Shown here: piece by piece, positions 36,881 through 48,152 of the stretch
Layout of the letters: each line of letters begins with the position of its first letter
Position numbering within the stretch: position 1 is the first letter of the stretch
NCBI GenBank assembly: GCA_002104905.1
Contig: MCFE01000156.1
Coordinates: forward strand, 87,516 to 151,515
Origin: Basidiobolus meristosporus CBS 931.73
Lineage: Eukaryota; Basidiobolomycota; Basidiobolomycetes; Basidiobolales; Basidiobolaceae
Direction of reading: 5' to 3'
Length of the DNA: 64,000 nucleotides
Notes under the pieces: generated by a model
What the model was told of the DNA's origin: nothing
What the model saw: the letters and a program-made list of their open reading frames with translations, nothing else
The model's database searches: none
Position numbers and translations under genes: made by a program

Positions 36881-38576
36881 CTAATCTACAATAGCGAACT
36901 CGGGAAATTTGGTTTTCAAGGTATCGATTGACGAAGGATCAACCTCTGGCAAGCAGGGCTCAGAAATATGGATTTGCACCAAGTCGGAGACATCCATTCG
37001 TCCCAGCATATCGAAAAACTCCTGGCCTAAGCCCCAGTTGACGAGGCTAAGCTTTGTCAGAGTTCGCAGGAAACGAGTGGTGGTGATGGGTTCTACATAC
37101 AACCTCGCTTGGTCTCCATTCGAGTAGGCCGGATTCTCATTGGACACCTTGCTGACTTTGTTCAAACTCAGTTCCACCAAACCCGTGCATTTCTTGGCGA
37201 CTACATGCAGCGTCCTCGGTCCAAGACTCCCGCTGTGAATGTGCAGAGTGCTTAGAGAGTTGCCTAGGCTTCTCACTATGTCGTAAACACAGTACTCATC
37301 GATGGTGGCGGAATCCAGTGCAAGGTGTTTGAGGTTGTTGCAATATTTGCCAACTACGTTGCCAAATCCATTAGGCAGATTGCTCGAATTGACGAACAGT
37401 GTTTTCAACGAGCTACCGCAATGTGTAAACAATGCCTGCCAAGAGTCGAGATTCAGCTTGCCTCTTATGGATTGAGTCAAAGTTGTCTCGAAACACGGTA
37501 AGCTGATCTCGATGCTCTGCATGGTTCTGGGTAAACCACTGGCAAGAGCGACCATTTGTTGGTGACCTATCTGGACGCCTGACAGCTTTAGACATCTCAA
37601 ATGAGTCCACGAGCGCTCATACCACGAATTTGGCAACGTCAGCATCAGGCTGGTGAAGTCCGATCTTCTGAGATCCATTTCCAGCTCGACCAACCGAGCC
37701 CCAAAATGGAAGGCTATTTCTTCACTGGTGTCCATGATCCTTCGATCCAAGGTGGAGTTCCCGTACACATGCAAATTCTGAATCCTCAGCCGGGTGATAC
37801 CAGGACACATGCGATTCAGCCTTGCGGCAAGTTTGTTTGGTATACCGTAGGCAGTTAAGGTGAAGTCCTGGACGGATGGCGTAGCTGATAGAACCATCTC
37901 CAAGAAATCTTCCCTTAATTCTCCGCATGGCTTGAGGCGGAATTCCTCCATGATCCTCAATCGATGTAGCTGCCGAGCTTCTGGCATGTATGCGTGTCTG
38001 CTGCGCGAGGATATGCCTGGGTGCGCGCCCTTTTGTACCTGGATGCTCAGATCCTCCAGCAATGGACATTTATCTAGCAACTGATACAGAAAGACGAGGC
38101 CGAGGTCGGTCTGCTCGATGGACAAATGCTCCAACACTCGCAAGTTTCGGAAAGGGAAATGCGAAATTCGTGAACACGTCAGATATCCCGGCGAGAACTT
38201 CAATACGCGCAGATTGGTGAGCTGTAGGACCCAAGGAAGGAGCTGGTCAAGCATCTTGGTCGAGTAGTTGGGCGCTTCGACTCTCTTTACCAGTGAGTTG
38301 ACCGATTCTAATGAGTGAGTTAGCATGGGGGTTTATACTTTGAGTAATATGGATCTCGCGCTTACGTTGAGGTGCTTTGAAGTGAAGAAGTCGAGTGTCG
38401 GGCTCCTTTGTAATAACCATCCGGGATAGCGCGGGTGCTCTCCATAGGCATTTCAGCCCAACATCGCTCCACGTGGAGCAGACCAAACAACAATTGAGCA
38501 GGTCCCCAGGCATCGTAAGATGTTCAAAAATGAGCTGTAAAACCTCCACAGGCAAAGTCCATTGTAATGGAGTCAT
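36881..38576 (-). CDS. F-box/leucine-rich-repeat protein
   Basis: Two exons, 38576-38366 and 38307-36881, joined across a 58-nt intron (GTAAGC donor, CATTAG acceptor); 545 residues. An F-box is at residues about 6-48: LPVEVLQLIFEHL, then LNCCLVCSTWSDVGLKCLW. The rest is a chain of irregular leucine-rich repeats of the amino-acid pattern LxxLxLxxxxLxxxxL, for example LRVLKFSPGYL, LEHLSIEQTDLG, LEDLSIQ, LRCLKLSGVQIG and LVELSLNKV. This layout is that of SCF ubiquitin-ligase adaptors: the F-box binds Skp1 and the repeats bind the substrate. The substrate is unknown. Such genes are abundant and fast-evolving in fungi, so orthology cannot be claimed. Confidence 0.9.
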
Positions 38577-40339
38577 TTAGAAGCGAATGTAACCCGAAGT
38601 TCGGCGCAATGGTGTGGAAGGGCAGTGATTACGGTTACTAGGGATTCAAACTACCAAGACTATTTACAGTTCAATACGCCTCACCAGCGGCGCAGGCAAC
38701 TTTAAATAGCCTTGAAGGTCACCCTGAGAAAAAGTGGAATTATAACGAATGGAATTAATCGGCGGCTACATGTCAAACAGTGTCACATTCCCAAATTTAG
38801 ATTCCACCTTTTCCACAATAGTTTGAGGAATACCAGTAGTCTCCATGAACAGCAATTTCCCAGTACCGCCGGGTTCCACTTTTTCCACCTCGATATACTC
38901 TCATCATGCGTAGGATTACATATTAATATTCCAGGCCTAGCTGCTTCCAGCACAGCAGTTCTCGACGGCACAAACTTGTTGCTGGATTGGTAACGGCCTT
39001 GGATCTGATATCTCTCATTGTGAAACGTCAACAATGTCTCATGAGACTGTGGGGGCCACCAGCTATGTAGGCCTAGTTCCTGTGACCTAGAGGTTGGCTC
39101 GGTCTTTCAGGTCGATACAAGGAAACGCCGTGACAGTCGGGGCAATTCGCAACGAAGAGAAAGTTTGAATTAAGAGCGTTCCAAGAGAATTAGCTGGCCA
39201 CCAATACACACGTCTCTACGTACATATAAGGTGACGGACATCTTCAACCAGGGCTTGGGCCTGACTCCAGCAAGAATGCTCCAAAATAAGGGGATTTACG
39301 GACCCTCAAAGTAATCGCAGCCGGGCCCAAATTTTCGTGCTGACCCTATTTCCATGACGCACCGTGTGAACAGATGAGTGTGGAAAAGGCTCAACTGAAA
39401 CAGTAGTCTCGATCTGCATATTTGTGAACTGATCATTCCTCTTGGTTAGCCTTGGTGGTAGTGCCTCCCGCGCTGGCAAAGCAGCCAAGAGATATCTACG
39501 AAACACCTGGTTTGTTGCATAACAAGCACTTGCTTGCCTGGGCTCTGGGTCCCCCGATGCTGACGATTCAGGATGGTGGCTGGACTTGCGTTTGGTTGTT
39601 AATTCTTGTCGGCTGGTGTCCACCGCGTGATCACACCGGCAAACCACACCCATGTAAAGATCAAAGGCGGATTCCCGTACGCATTGGTAGAATCATCTAA
39701 ACCATCGTCGAACACGCCGTCCAACTCCAAGCCACGCCTGCTTATAACAAGGCGCTACACAATGGATCCACCGGCTTTGTGTAGGTGGCTTAATTGAAAG
39801 GACTGGCGTATGGAAATCGGCCATTTTGTGGGACTTCTTCATTGGAAGGAAACTCATGGTGAGTACTAGGTGCTTATTGGCTCAGCGCACACCATTAGTA
39901 TTCTGGTCCAAGTGATCTAGAATACTAGTGCTGCGGCGCTACCTGAATTTCAGCCAATATAGCCGAGGCTCTGGTAGATATGGCAGGTTTGTCGTGGGAT
40001 GGAGATGCAATATCACCTCAGCTTGTCACAGCAGCTACTTGCAAGTCGATGTGGCGGTTCCTCCCAGGGCTGGAGTCGGTGCCATATTGGCGTTGGGGGA
40101 GCATGCAGTTATCCCAAGCGAAATAATAATAGGTATCTTTATTCTTTGGCATACGCTAGTGTAGAACAATTGCACAAAAAATCCATTTTCATCGACTCGA
40201 AGTAATCTGAACAATGCCGTTGCTTCACTCCGATGGAGACATACTATTACATCGGAAAGGAGTGTGAGAAGTACGAACGTCCACCGGTATCGAGGAACTT
40301 ACTGCTTTGTTCATATCTTGAGCATCGAAGGAAGCAGCC
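38577..40339. other. Intergenic DNA, no gene recognised
   Basis: About 1.8 kb upstream of the F-box gene and downstream of BOS1. No coherent ORF, repeat or RNA gene seen. Confidence 0.5.
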
Positions 40340-41335
40340 TCATGTGAGGTAGTGGACAATGGCCCACATAAGAAGGATGGATATGATTACTCCGGCATAG
40401 AAGATCCATTTATCTTGGGTTGTTCTACGCTCAATATATTGGATCACTGTACGAGATAGGCCTAGAGTGTTGGCAGTATCCAGGATTTTCTTGTGTGCTC
40501 CCTTAGTACAATACCACGTTTTAGTATAAAGATATCAACGGGGAAATCAATCTGGGGCGATTACCTTGAGTGTTCCTCGTTGATGGACCAGGTTTTGCAG
40601 TGCTGCCTGCCCTTGGGCTATGAACTCGTCTATACGCTGCTCGGTGGAGTTGAGGAAGTCATGCTCTCGGTGCGTATGTTGCTCAAGAGATATGCTGGTG
40701 GTACCCGAGGCAGTGTTGTACTGATCGAGTGGTCCATTGGTAAGTGTTGGTAACCTTGGAACTTTGCAACAAATCTTACCGTAGATTGATCAAACCCATT
40801 AAATAGCTCTTGCCGATTAAATTGCTGTTCCGTCTATGTACCAGAGGAGAAACAACACCGTGTTAGCCAAAAGAGCCAAAAGAGCATGTGCTAAGCAATT
40901 AGTTACTTTGTTCTCCTCTTTTCGCTTAGCTATCTCGAAGGAACTTTTGTAATGCTTGAAGTCTTCTCTGAATTTCGCAACACGCCTAGGAAATTCGGGA
41001 TGGTTACTAATGACTCCACAACAATGGAATTTGCCCCAAACACTTTGAGCCACTTACTCTTCTGCCTGTTGGCGCTTGTTTGGGATGAGCTCTTTCTTCG
41101 ACAGAGATTCATAATCATCAATGGACCTGTTCAGCGCACTTAGACTGGCCGAGATTTGACCTATATTGAACACCAACAAAAATTGGACTTCAACAACCGC
41201 AAGGACCTTTTTCTCAGGAATCATCCTTTAGCTACCTTGTAGTGCGTTGGACTTGTCTTCTCCGCTCTCGAATAAAGCCAAATCACGCTTGATCGCATGG
41301 GATTGTTTTAAAGCATTATTATACAAAGAATTCAT
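40340..41335 (-). CDS. BOS1: ER-Golgi v-SNARE, Bos1/membrin family
   Basis: Six exons: 41335-41236, 41160-41058, 40985-40907, 40833-40780, 40720-40565, 40501-40340; 217 residues (human membrin is 212). The protein starts MNSLYNNALKQSHAIKRDLA, as fungal Bos1 proteins do, has the QISASLSALNRSIDDYESLS and RVAKFREDFKHYKSSFEIAK helices of the regulatory domain, a SNARE helix around QRIDEFIAQGQAALQNLV to LDTANTLGLSRTVIQYIE, and a C-terminal membrane anchor FYAGVIISILLMWAIVHYL. It would sit in ER-derived vesicles and the early Golgi and form the fusion complex with Sed5, Bet1 and Sec22 partners. The sixth-exon junction (TACTAAG acceptor) and the 54-nt fourth exon were chosen for frame and family fit; all phases agree. 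Confidence 0.93.
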
Positions 41336-41812
41336 CTTGGCCTGGAGTCTACTTGGTACTCGGATTTCTTGCTCACGGGGCGGAAAGACACAGGCAACGA
41401 CGGGGTAATCTGTTGAACGTCTTCACGAATAGCTAGGTGGAAGGAGATGCTAGGCAGGTACGATGGGGAGATCAACAAGTGCAGCTATTTGGGCGGGTTT
41501 TGTTGCCAAGAGAGAAGCTTGCGGTGGCCAGAGTCCGATGATGGCGAATGTGGTATTGGGTCGAAATCGATTCCAATTGGACTCATCAACGTATCTATGT
41601 GTTGATTTATTCTTGGTAGGAAATTTCGAGGTTTGATTTGTGTCACTGACTCTAGATCGAGCATATTCACATGGACCACATATATTGGATGAGCTTTATT
41701 CAGGTTGTAATTGTCAAACAATCTTAATGGACGCAAATATATTGAAATCATAAAACCATGCGTGGAAATAGGGGCCTTGGTTATGCCCGGATATTGGCCC
41801 TCATGAGGCGGC

Positions 41813-44340
41813 CTATGGATATTGCAGAGACCAGATCTTCAATGCGGCGTCATGGCCAACGGTGGCAATGGTCTCGTCGTCTACGAAGACGACGCCTGTG
41901 ACAGCTACTTGATGGGCACCTAGTGTACCGATGTCAGGATCAGGGGTTCCGGTGGCTGAACTGCGGGGAGCAGGGAACACACTTACCGTGAATCACGATC
42001 TTCTTCATTGGAGATTCGATGCTCCAGACGTAGACATTGGTATCCAGCGATCCGCTGACTGCGTGAAGGCCATCAGGCGACCAGGCAATGCTGTTGACGC
42101 GAGCGGTGTGGAAGACCCAGCGCGAGGTTTTCACCTACATGAGGATTGTGATGGTTAGCTAGACGGCACCTAAGCGTATTGGTAATCGCAATCGGAGCCG
42201 TACCTGTTTGTCGGCAACGTTGTATACCATAATCTTGCCCCGGGAGTCTCCGGCAGCAAGTAGAGAGCCATCGGGCGAGAAGGCCAGGGAGAAGACGGCG
42301 CCACGGTTGCTGTTCAAGGTACCATCTTCAACCAGCTCATCTCCATTGAGTTTGTACAGGTACACCTTCTCTGTCTAGAGTGCATTACGCAGGAATTAGA
42401 ACCATAGCAGACATCTCATCGCAATGACTGAGAAAATTACATCGTCACCGACTGCCACAATGCTGTTGTCTGGGTTGATAGCGACCGAGTTTGGAAGGTA
42501 GTTGATGGGTAGCTGCTTGCTGATTTTGCCGTCCTTGACAATGGCGATTCCCTCGGTTGTGACGACCACCGATACCTCATCTGTGGTGACTGAGACCCCT
42601 TTTGGCAGGACCCCGGTGGTGACAGCAACGGAGCTAACGTTGGGGTTAGTTGCTGAGTTGCGGTGTTAGGAAACGTAGGGGCATGTACCTGAATTTGTTT
42701 TCAGGAATCGAGGCGACACGCAAATGATCATCCATGCCGACGGAAACCAGCTTGTCGTTGACGGTGGTGATGCCAGTGACTTGGTTAGTATGGGCATCGC
42801 CAGTGAATGGAGTGGCTATTCCATCACTCGACCAGGAGCGTACGAGTGCGAGTTAAGGATGGTAAGCTAGAGGTGTATGCTGAGATTCATCTAAGAGCAA
42901 CAAGGATATAAATTCGCCCGTCGTAGCTACCACTGAGAAGAGTGCCATCTGCGGCACGGGCGAAGGCGGTGATGGCCTTGCTGTGTCCCTATGCATTCAC
43001 ATGTCATTAATACCATTCAGAAGGGGCTTCTTGCAATGGCGAAGCTACCTTAACAATACGAATAGGCTCGGGAGAGCTCAGGTCCAAGTAGTTGATATCG
43101 CCGGAAAGAGAGATGCTGAGAATAGTTTCCCCTTGCCATAAGTTGGCGACTTGCTGATCCTCAACGGTTGGCTTATCTGAGAAGCGGATGGTGCTTGGAG
43201 AAGATCAGCGTGGATGGCTAAAAGAAGCGATTCACGAACTCTACGTACTTGACGATTTTCTTCTCTTTCACATCCCATATCTTGGCAGTCATGTCTGCCG
43301 ATGAGGTAACAATATGTGTGCTGTCCGGGCTCCAAGAAACAGCAAAGATGCCTCCAGTATGGCCATCTGGCGTGTCGCTTAGCTCGGCAAGCTTTTCAGC
43401 AGTCTTGCCGTCATACAGGAAGATCTAGGGTCGTAACAATTGGAGCCGGCTGAATGATGGTTCCACGAAAAGGTGGCATATATCAGGCTTACCTTAAAGT
43501 CAGCACCAACACTGACGAAATACTCTCCATTGGGAGAGAACTTGACGTCTTGCACAAAACGAGAGTGATCACTGATGGAGCTCTGGAATTTGTAGGGAGC
43601 ACCATGATAGAAGTTGACTGTCATATCATCAGAGCATGTGACGGCACGGAAAGGTCTTTGAAGACGGAAGTCGCAAGCATTGATGGTTTTGCTGTGACCA
43701 CTGACTTCACCTACCGAGCTACCGGTATCGATGGCAAAAACATGGCCAAATCTCTCCTTTCCTTCGCCAACAGCCATCAGTCTTGAGCTTTCTGAATCCC
43801 AAGCGATGGCATTGATGCGCCCGTTCAGGATTTTGTATTCTCCCTTCAAAACGTGCTCTTCCTGGGTGGCATCCCAGATTCGTACATTGCCTTGGACATC
43901 TGAAATACCGGGGTTAACTTTATCTTCACTGGCATTCCTGATGGGAAAGCTTACCTCCAGATGCAATATAATATCCGCTTGGGGACCAACTGGCAACAGT
44001 GGTTTGGCAAGCATGCTGAGTATACTCGGAAGCTATCTCCGGATTCTACGGTTATCAGCACAAATCAGGTTAGAATTGGGCAGAGGAGAAACAGAGCAGG
44101 CTCTATAGGCCAGATGAAGAGTCACGTACCTTGATGTTACGAATGAAAATGCTTTTTCCATTGGCGTAAACTATGTTTTCGCCTTTGGGATCAACACCGA
44201 TTTGGAGAGGTGTACCGCGAATCGGAGCGGGATTTGGGGCATAGATGCTCTCTTTACAAGCAAGAGGTTTAGCTGGGTGTTGACGGCGTGGCAAGACGGG
44301 TCAGCAGGTAAGGTAAGAACTTACTCTTGGTGTATGACAT
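41813..44340 (-). CDS. AIP1: Actin-interacting protein 1 (WD-repeat)
   Basis: Twelve exons on the minus strand: 44340-44325, 44272-44130, 44045-43955, 43899-43493, 43424-43249, 43193-43049, 42988-42910, 42839-42689, 42633-42441, 42374-42204, 42134-41987, 41919-41813; 608 residues, as in yeast and animals. AIP1 works with cofilin to disassemble and cap actin filaments. The start is [20 protein letters not shown], then GKSIFIRNI, typical of AIP1. WD motifs follow, e.g. [83 protein letters not shown], and the last blade [11 protein letters not shown]. Two seven-bladed propellers are expected. The seventh intron (42909-42840) is AT-AC and looks U12-type; with it removed every exon phase is consistent. 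The first coding exon is only 16 nt. Confidence 0.95.
42840..42909 (-). other. U12-type AT-AC intron in AIP1
   Basis: Read on the minus strand the 70-nt intron starts ATATCCTTG (U12 5' splice consensus RTATCCTT), contains ATCCTTAACT (42860-42851; U12 branch consensus TCCTTRAY) and ends CGTAC, with the branch adenosine about 13 nt from the end, within the short spacing typical of U12 introns. No GT-AG choice in the interval gives an open frame: the frame needed downstream has an in-frame TAA before any usable AG, and the AT-AC choice alone joins SYDGRI to SWSSDG. Confidence 0.88.
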
Positions 44341-44717
44341 GGTAGACGTGGATAAAGCTTGGGTAAACAGGAAAACGCCAAGAGGTCGCTTAGATACAAC
44401 TTTCACGATGTGTGACGTACTCGAGTTATCCCCGAGCATCGAGCTAGATTGCATTTTAGTTGGCCAGTGATTATTTGAGCATCGCTAATACCCATGATCA
44501 AAGTTCGACCCAATTTTCGGGCGAAATGGCAAGCATGTCTTGCACATCAGTGAAATGGAACTGCTACGAAAAATGCCGCATGCCTTGGTTTATTTAGTAT
44601 AAGTTGGATGAATGTTCAGGGAACAGGAAGCAGCCGAGTATTCAGCTTGGATGGGATTGGTCCCATGTGTATACAGAGAAGGGAAAAGGCGATTGAATGT
44701 AAGGCGTACATGCCCGT

Positions 44718-45266
44718 TTAGTAATTGGGATTAACAACATTGACGTGCTCGTACTTATATACACACCCGCATTCTGGGCAGCGGTCAATATCGTGGCCCT
44801 TCTCTACTGTGATCCAGATGTTTTCATGGGAGTCAGATGGGAAACCAGTGCATCCAATGTAACGGAAATCATCGCAAGTCTTGACCAAGATGGGGTTCTT
44901 CTTCGTGCCAAGATGGGTCAAAGTCAAAGGTTCCATATCGAAAAACTCCTTGCCTTCCATTTTGGCCAAAATCTCCATACGCTCTAAACCGGTAGCTTGT
45001 TCAAGATCAGTAGGGATGGTACCGGCTTTGGCACCTGGACCCAGGAGAGGCTCGACTTCCTTGTGGGCTGAAAGAGAAAATAGCATTAGTAAGGGCTAGT
45101 TGGATGCCGAGGGGCCAGGCCGTATCACGCTACTGGCAAGTATGGAACTTCAATTACCGCCGAGACGAGCAGGGAGGACAGAGAAAGCCTTGACCTGAGT
45201 TCTAGGTAAGACTCTAGCTCTAAGAGCAGATGACACAGCAGCACGACGAATCACAGCAAAAGACAT
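44718..45266 (-). CDS. COX4: Cytochrome c oxidase zinc-binding subunit (Cox4/COX5B)
   Basis: Two exons, 45266-45158 and 45067-44718, with a 90-nt intron (GTAATT donor, TTTCAG acceptor); 152 residues (yeast Cox4 is 155). The N-terminus, MSFAVIRRAAVSSALRARVL, is Arg/Ala/Ser-rich without acidic residues, a mitochondrial targeting presequence. The mature part carries IPTDLEQATGLERMEILAKM, near invariant in this family, and the zinc site GCTGFPSDSH...CPECGCVYKY with its Cys/His ligands. It is a nuclear-encoded structural subunit of respiratory complex IV in the inner membrane. The tail VNVVNPNY lacks the long His-rich extension found in many ascomycetes. Lies 378 bp from the AIP1 start, same strand. 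Confidence 0.95.
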
Positions 45267-45763
45267 AGTTAATTGTACAGAAGAGGTATACAAGACGCTT
45301 GACAGAGCGACGTTCTTGGAGACAAACCAATAGGGCCAGCCGTCTATAGCAGCGCTATAGTAGCTTGGCCATTCTGAAAATTTGGGGCAATCAACAGGGG
45401 TTGCATTTCCTTGGGGAACTGAGTATCTCATTGATCACACATTATCCTTGTTTGTTCCTCAATAGCTGCGAGCCGACTATATCAATAAGGATGCACACAT
45501 CCCCATGGCACCCGTTCCCCAGTGCACCTGCCAGGCACCCAAATGATCTCTTCACAGCAAAAGCCTATCTTCCGCACGTGATTGCATGTTACCAATCTCA
45601 ATTACACCTTACACCTAGACATTTGAATCAATTTGAACGCAGCGTTCTGAGTGGATGCCTTTAATTGTCTACTTCGCAGATGAGTTACAAAATTGTAGGA
45701 TATTTGTTCTGATGAACGAAGAGCACCAACTGGGTATACATATGCGATATGGCAAGGGAACGT

Positions 45764-46341
45764 CTACTGGAGGTTGTACATCCAAATCAATGAGCCAACT
45801 ACAAGGAGAAGATTTAGTGCCGAATATAGCCGACATGAACACAGGCATACTTACTGGATACAATCATGGGGTTAATGGTGCCCTTGTCGAGCTTAGCGCT
45901 GCGGAAAACCAGAACCTCGGTGGAGAAATGGAACAATGCCACAACAAAGGTGAACCAGACCATATTAAAGACACTGGGAGAAAATGCCGTACTTAGTAGA
46001 GATATCGAGGCGAAGGTATTAAACCAACCTACGTGGGGTTATCAAGATGGAAGGCACCATAGAAACGAACCATGGCGACAGTAAGAGTCCAGGTAGCAAA
46101 CATGTGGGAAGTCAGGACTGTCACTATGGACCAAAGAAAAGAAATTGACAAGAGATCAGCATCTGGAAACGTAGTTGGTCTATGATGAAGGCGTACCTTG
46201 TTCTGGCTTGCGTCCATAAAGTTGTCTGGTAAGTCCAAGTGGGGCGAGGTAGCATTGTAGTGAGTTAAACACTGATACTACGGCAATAAAGAGGACCCAT
46301 TTGGCAAAGAGGCCTTCAGGTAAATATTCGGCGTAGCTCAT
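45764..46341 (-). CDS. ERG28: Ergosterol biosynthesis scaffold protein ERG28
   Basis: Four exons: 46341-46197, 46123-46033, 45973-45855, 45798-45764; 129 residues. Erg28 is an ER membrane protein that tethers the C-4 demethylation enzymes (Erg25, Erg26, Erg27) and Erg6. Family signatures: LFAKWVLFIAVVSVFNSLQC (first membrane segment), MFATWTLTVAMVRFYGAFHL, FTFVVALFHFSTEVLVFRSA and the C-terminal IGSLIWMYNLQ, giving four hydrophobic segments. The reading frame is open upstream of the chosen ATG (to 46488), but the residues before it do not resemble ERG28 and the chosen start gives the usual N-terminus. The last exon is only 35 nt and rests on the TTGTAG acceptor and conservation. Confidence 0.92.
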
Positions 46342-47410
46342 GTTCAGGAAGAGAGGTTTGTCAAGTTCACTGGTGCGCGGATATTGCAGTTTAAAAAGGC
46401 CAATGCATCCAGGCATAGATTTTGATTTCGACATGAATCCAGATAATTTCTGGACAAATTGGTCCTCTGGATAAGGCAACGACTCCAAAATTGGCCACGT
46501 TCAATGATGTGCTACGTGCTAGAGAATATATGGGATTGATGGTAACACGTCATTTACGCATCCAAAACGGTGAGTCTCTTATCTGAACCTTGTCACGATT
46601 TGGCTAACGTGTGGCAACCAAGGCAGCATCCGAGCTTTCTCGAGCATAATGGGCCTTTAGGGAGCCAAGGTATGGACGAATTCGGCAGAGCATGCAGACG
46701 CGTTGGCTTGAATGGCAATTGGGTGCGATTTGTTGTTGCGAAGAGGAGACAAGCCATCCATGGATGCCCGGCATGCGAGCTGGTGCATATCTCACAAAAG
46801 CCTCACAAAGCAAGCGGGACCTAAGCTGAAGTTCAATGCTCATCTCTAGTTGTAGCATCCAGCCCAGAGCTAGTTCCAAATAAATCAAGGCCGATATGCC
46901 AATCGATGCAAGTGTCTTAAATTGGTCATTGGGGTTTGCAGGTGCTGGCAGTTGGGTGCAGAAGCCGCTATTTCCGATTCCGAATATCCTATAGTGGAGC
47001 GTATCATGGGAAGAACTGGAATTACTGTTGGATATTGATGAATGTAGACCCGAGCTTAGATGCCAAAAATCTAGGTTTCATCCACCGAGCCAACGCCATC
47101 TTACCATCTGATGTAGCCAGTCTTGCTGTTCCCTCGGGACTTGGTCTGTATTCTTGAATTCCGCTGCCAGCATTATCTGAACGATGTCTACTCAGCCCAA
47201 ACCATCGATTTCACATTGGTTCACCCACCCTCACGGGAGCAAGAATAAATGATTGTGTGGTATCATTCAAACTAAACTTCCCCTAGCTACGTTTCTCTGT
47301 ATTGCTTTTCACACGCTCTACGCATATTCGTAATCGCTCTGGAGCATACACTGGTGCAGCGGACTCCAATCTTCCTCTAACCCCTTCTGACTTGCTTCAG
47401 CTTTGCAACC
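46342..47410. other. Intergenic DNA, no gene recognised
   Basis: Divergent promoter region between ERG28 (minus) and the C2H2 gene (plus). No conserved ORF. Confidence 0.5.
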
Positions 47411-48152
47411 ATGATAACTTTGGCCGTTCCTGAGCTGGAGACCATACTGCCCCTTACTGATCCCTCGGATATCCAAGCCCACGGTTTTCGAACTCCTACG
47501 TTGGTCAAGCGTAAGGTAATTTTGGACAAGTATCCAGGCTCCATTGAGTAAGTCTTTTCACCTAGTGTGTTGACTCGGTTGAAGATTCACAAATGTTCTT
47601 TCTCCTGACTAGTTCCAATGTGAATATTGTTGAAACTCTTGGAATGCTGAATAGTAGGTCGCCTTCGTGGCCACCTACTCCAAGAGCCAAACATGCTTAA
47701 CATTTATCTTGTATTTAGAAGCGCACACTCTCACACAAAATGCCCCTAAACATAAAGCCCAGCCCCGGAAATGGGTCAAACGCTCGACAATAATCAAAAC
47801 GCTAACAGGCGAAGTTTCCATTTCTTCCTGGCGTCCAGGTATGCATGGTGTGCTGAGATAGGCTACCTCTTGCTTAACCCCAACTCTTTTGAGTATAGAT
47901 GGTGCTCCCCAGATTGAACGTCCTGCTGCAGTCAGCAAATTCAACACGCCGTTTCCTGTGGATGATGCGTTGCGTCCAGTGCAATGTACTTATCCAGGCT
48001 GCAATCGGAACTTTGCAGACCAAAGCGGACTCACCAAGCACTCAGTTATTCATGGCCCCAAAACGCTTCGATGTGGCTTAAATGGGTGTACTAAGTGCTT
48101 TGCTGACCGTACTCGTTTAAGGAGACACCAGAGAGGAGTGCATGGGCAATAA
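47411..48152 (+). CDS. Small C2H2 zinc-finger protein
   Basis: Four exons, 47411-47547, 47613-47653, 47719-47838, 47899-48152; 183 residues. Introns are GT-AG with good branch sequences (CTTAAC before the second acceptor; GCTTAACC in the third intron). Two adjacent C2H2 fingers occupy the last 60 residues: CTYPGCNRNFADQSGLTKHS with a second His, then CGLNGCTKCFADRTRLRRHQ ending in VHGQ. The linker between them is short. The first 120 residues are Pro/Ser/Thr-rich with basic patches and no recognised domain. A DNA-binding regulator is the likely role, from the fingers alone. No ortholog is claimed; only 45% of the length carries a known fold. Confidence 0.8.

Noticed and set aside
36881-38084. 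Plus-strand open frames across the F-box gene
   Set aside because: Shadows of the minus-strand coding sequence; no independent motif or start context.
46342-46488. N-terminal extension of ERG28
   Set aside because: The frame is open upstream, but its residues do not resemble ERG28 and the downstream ATG gives the usual length and start.
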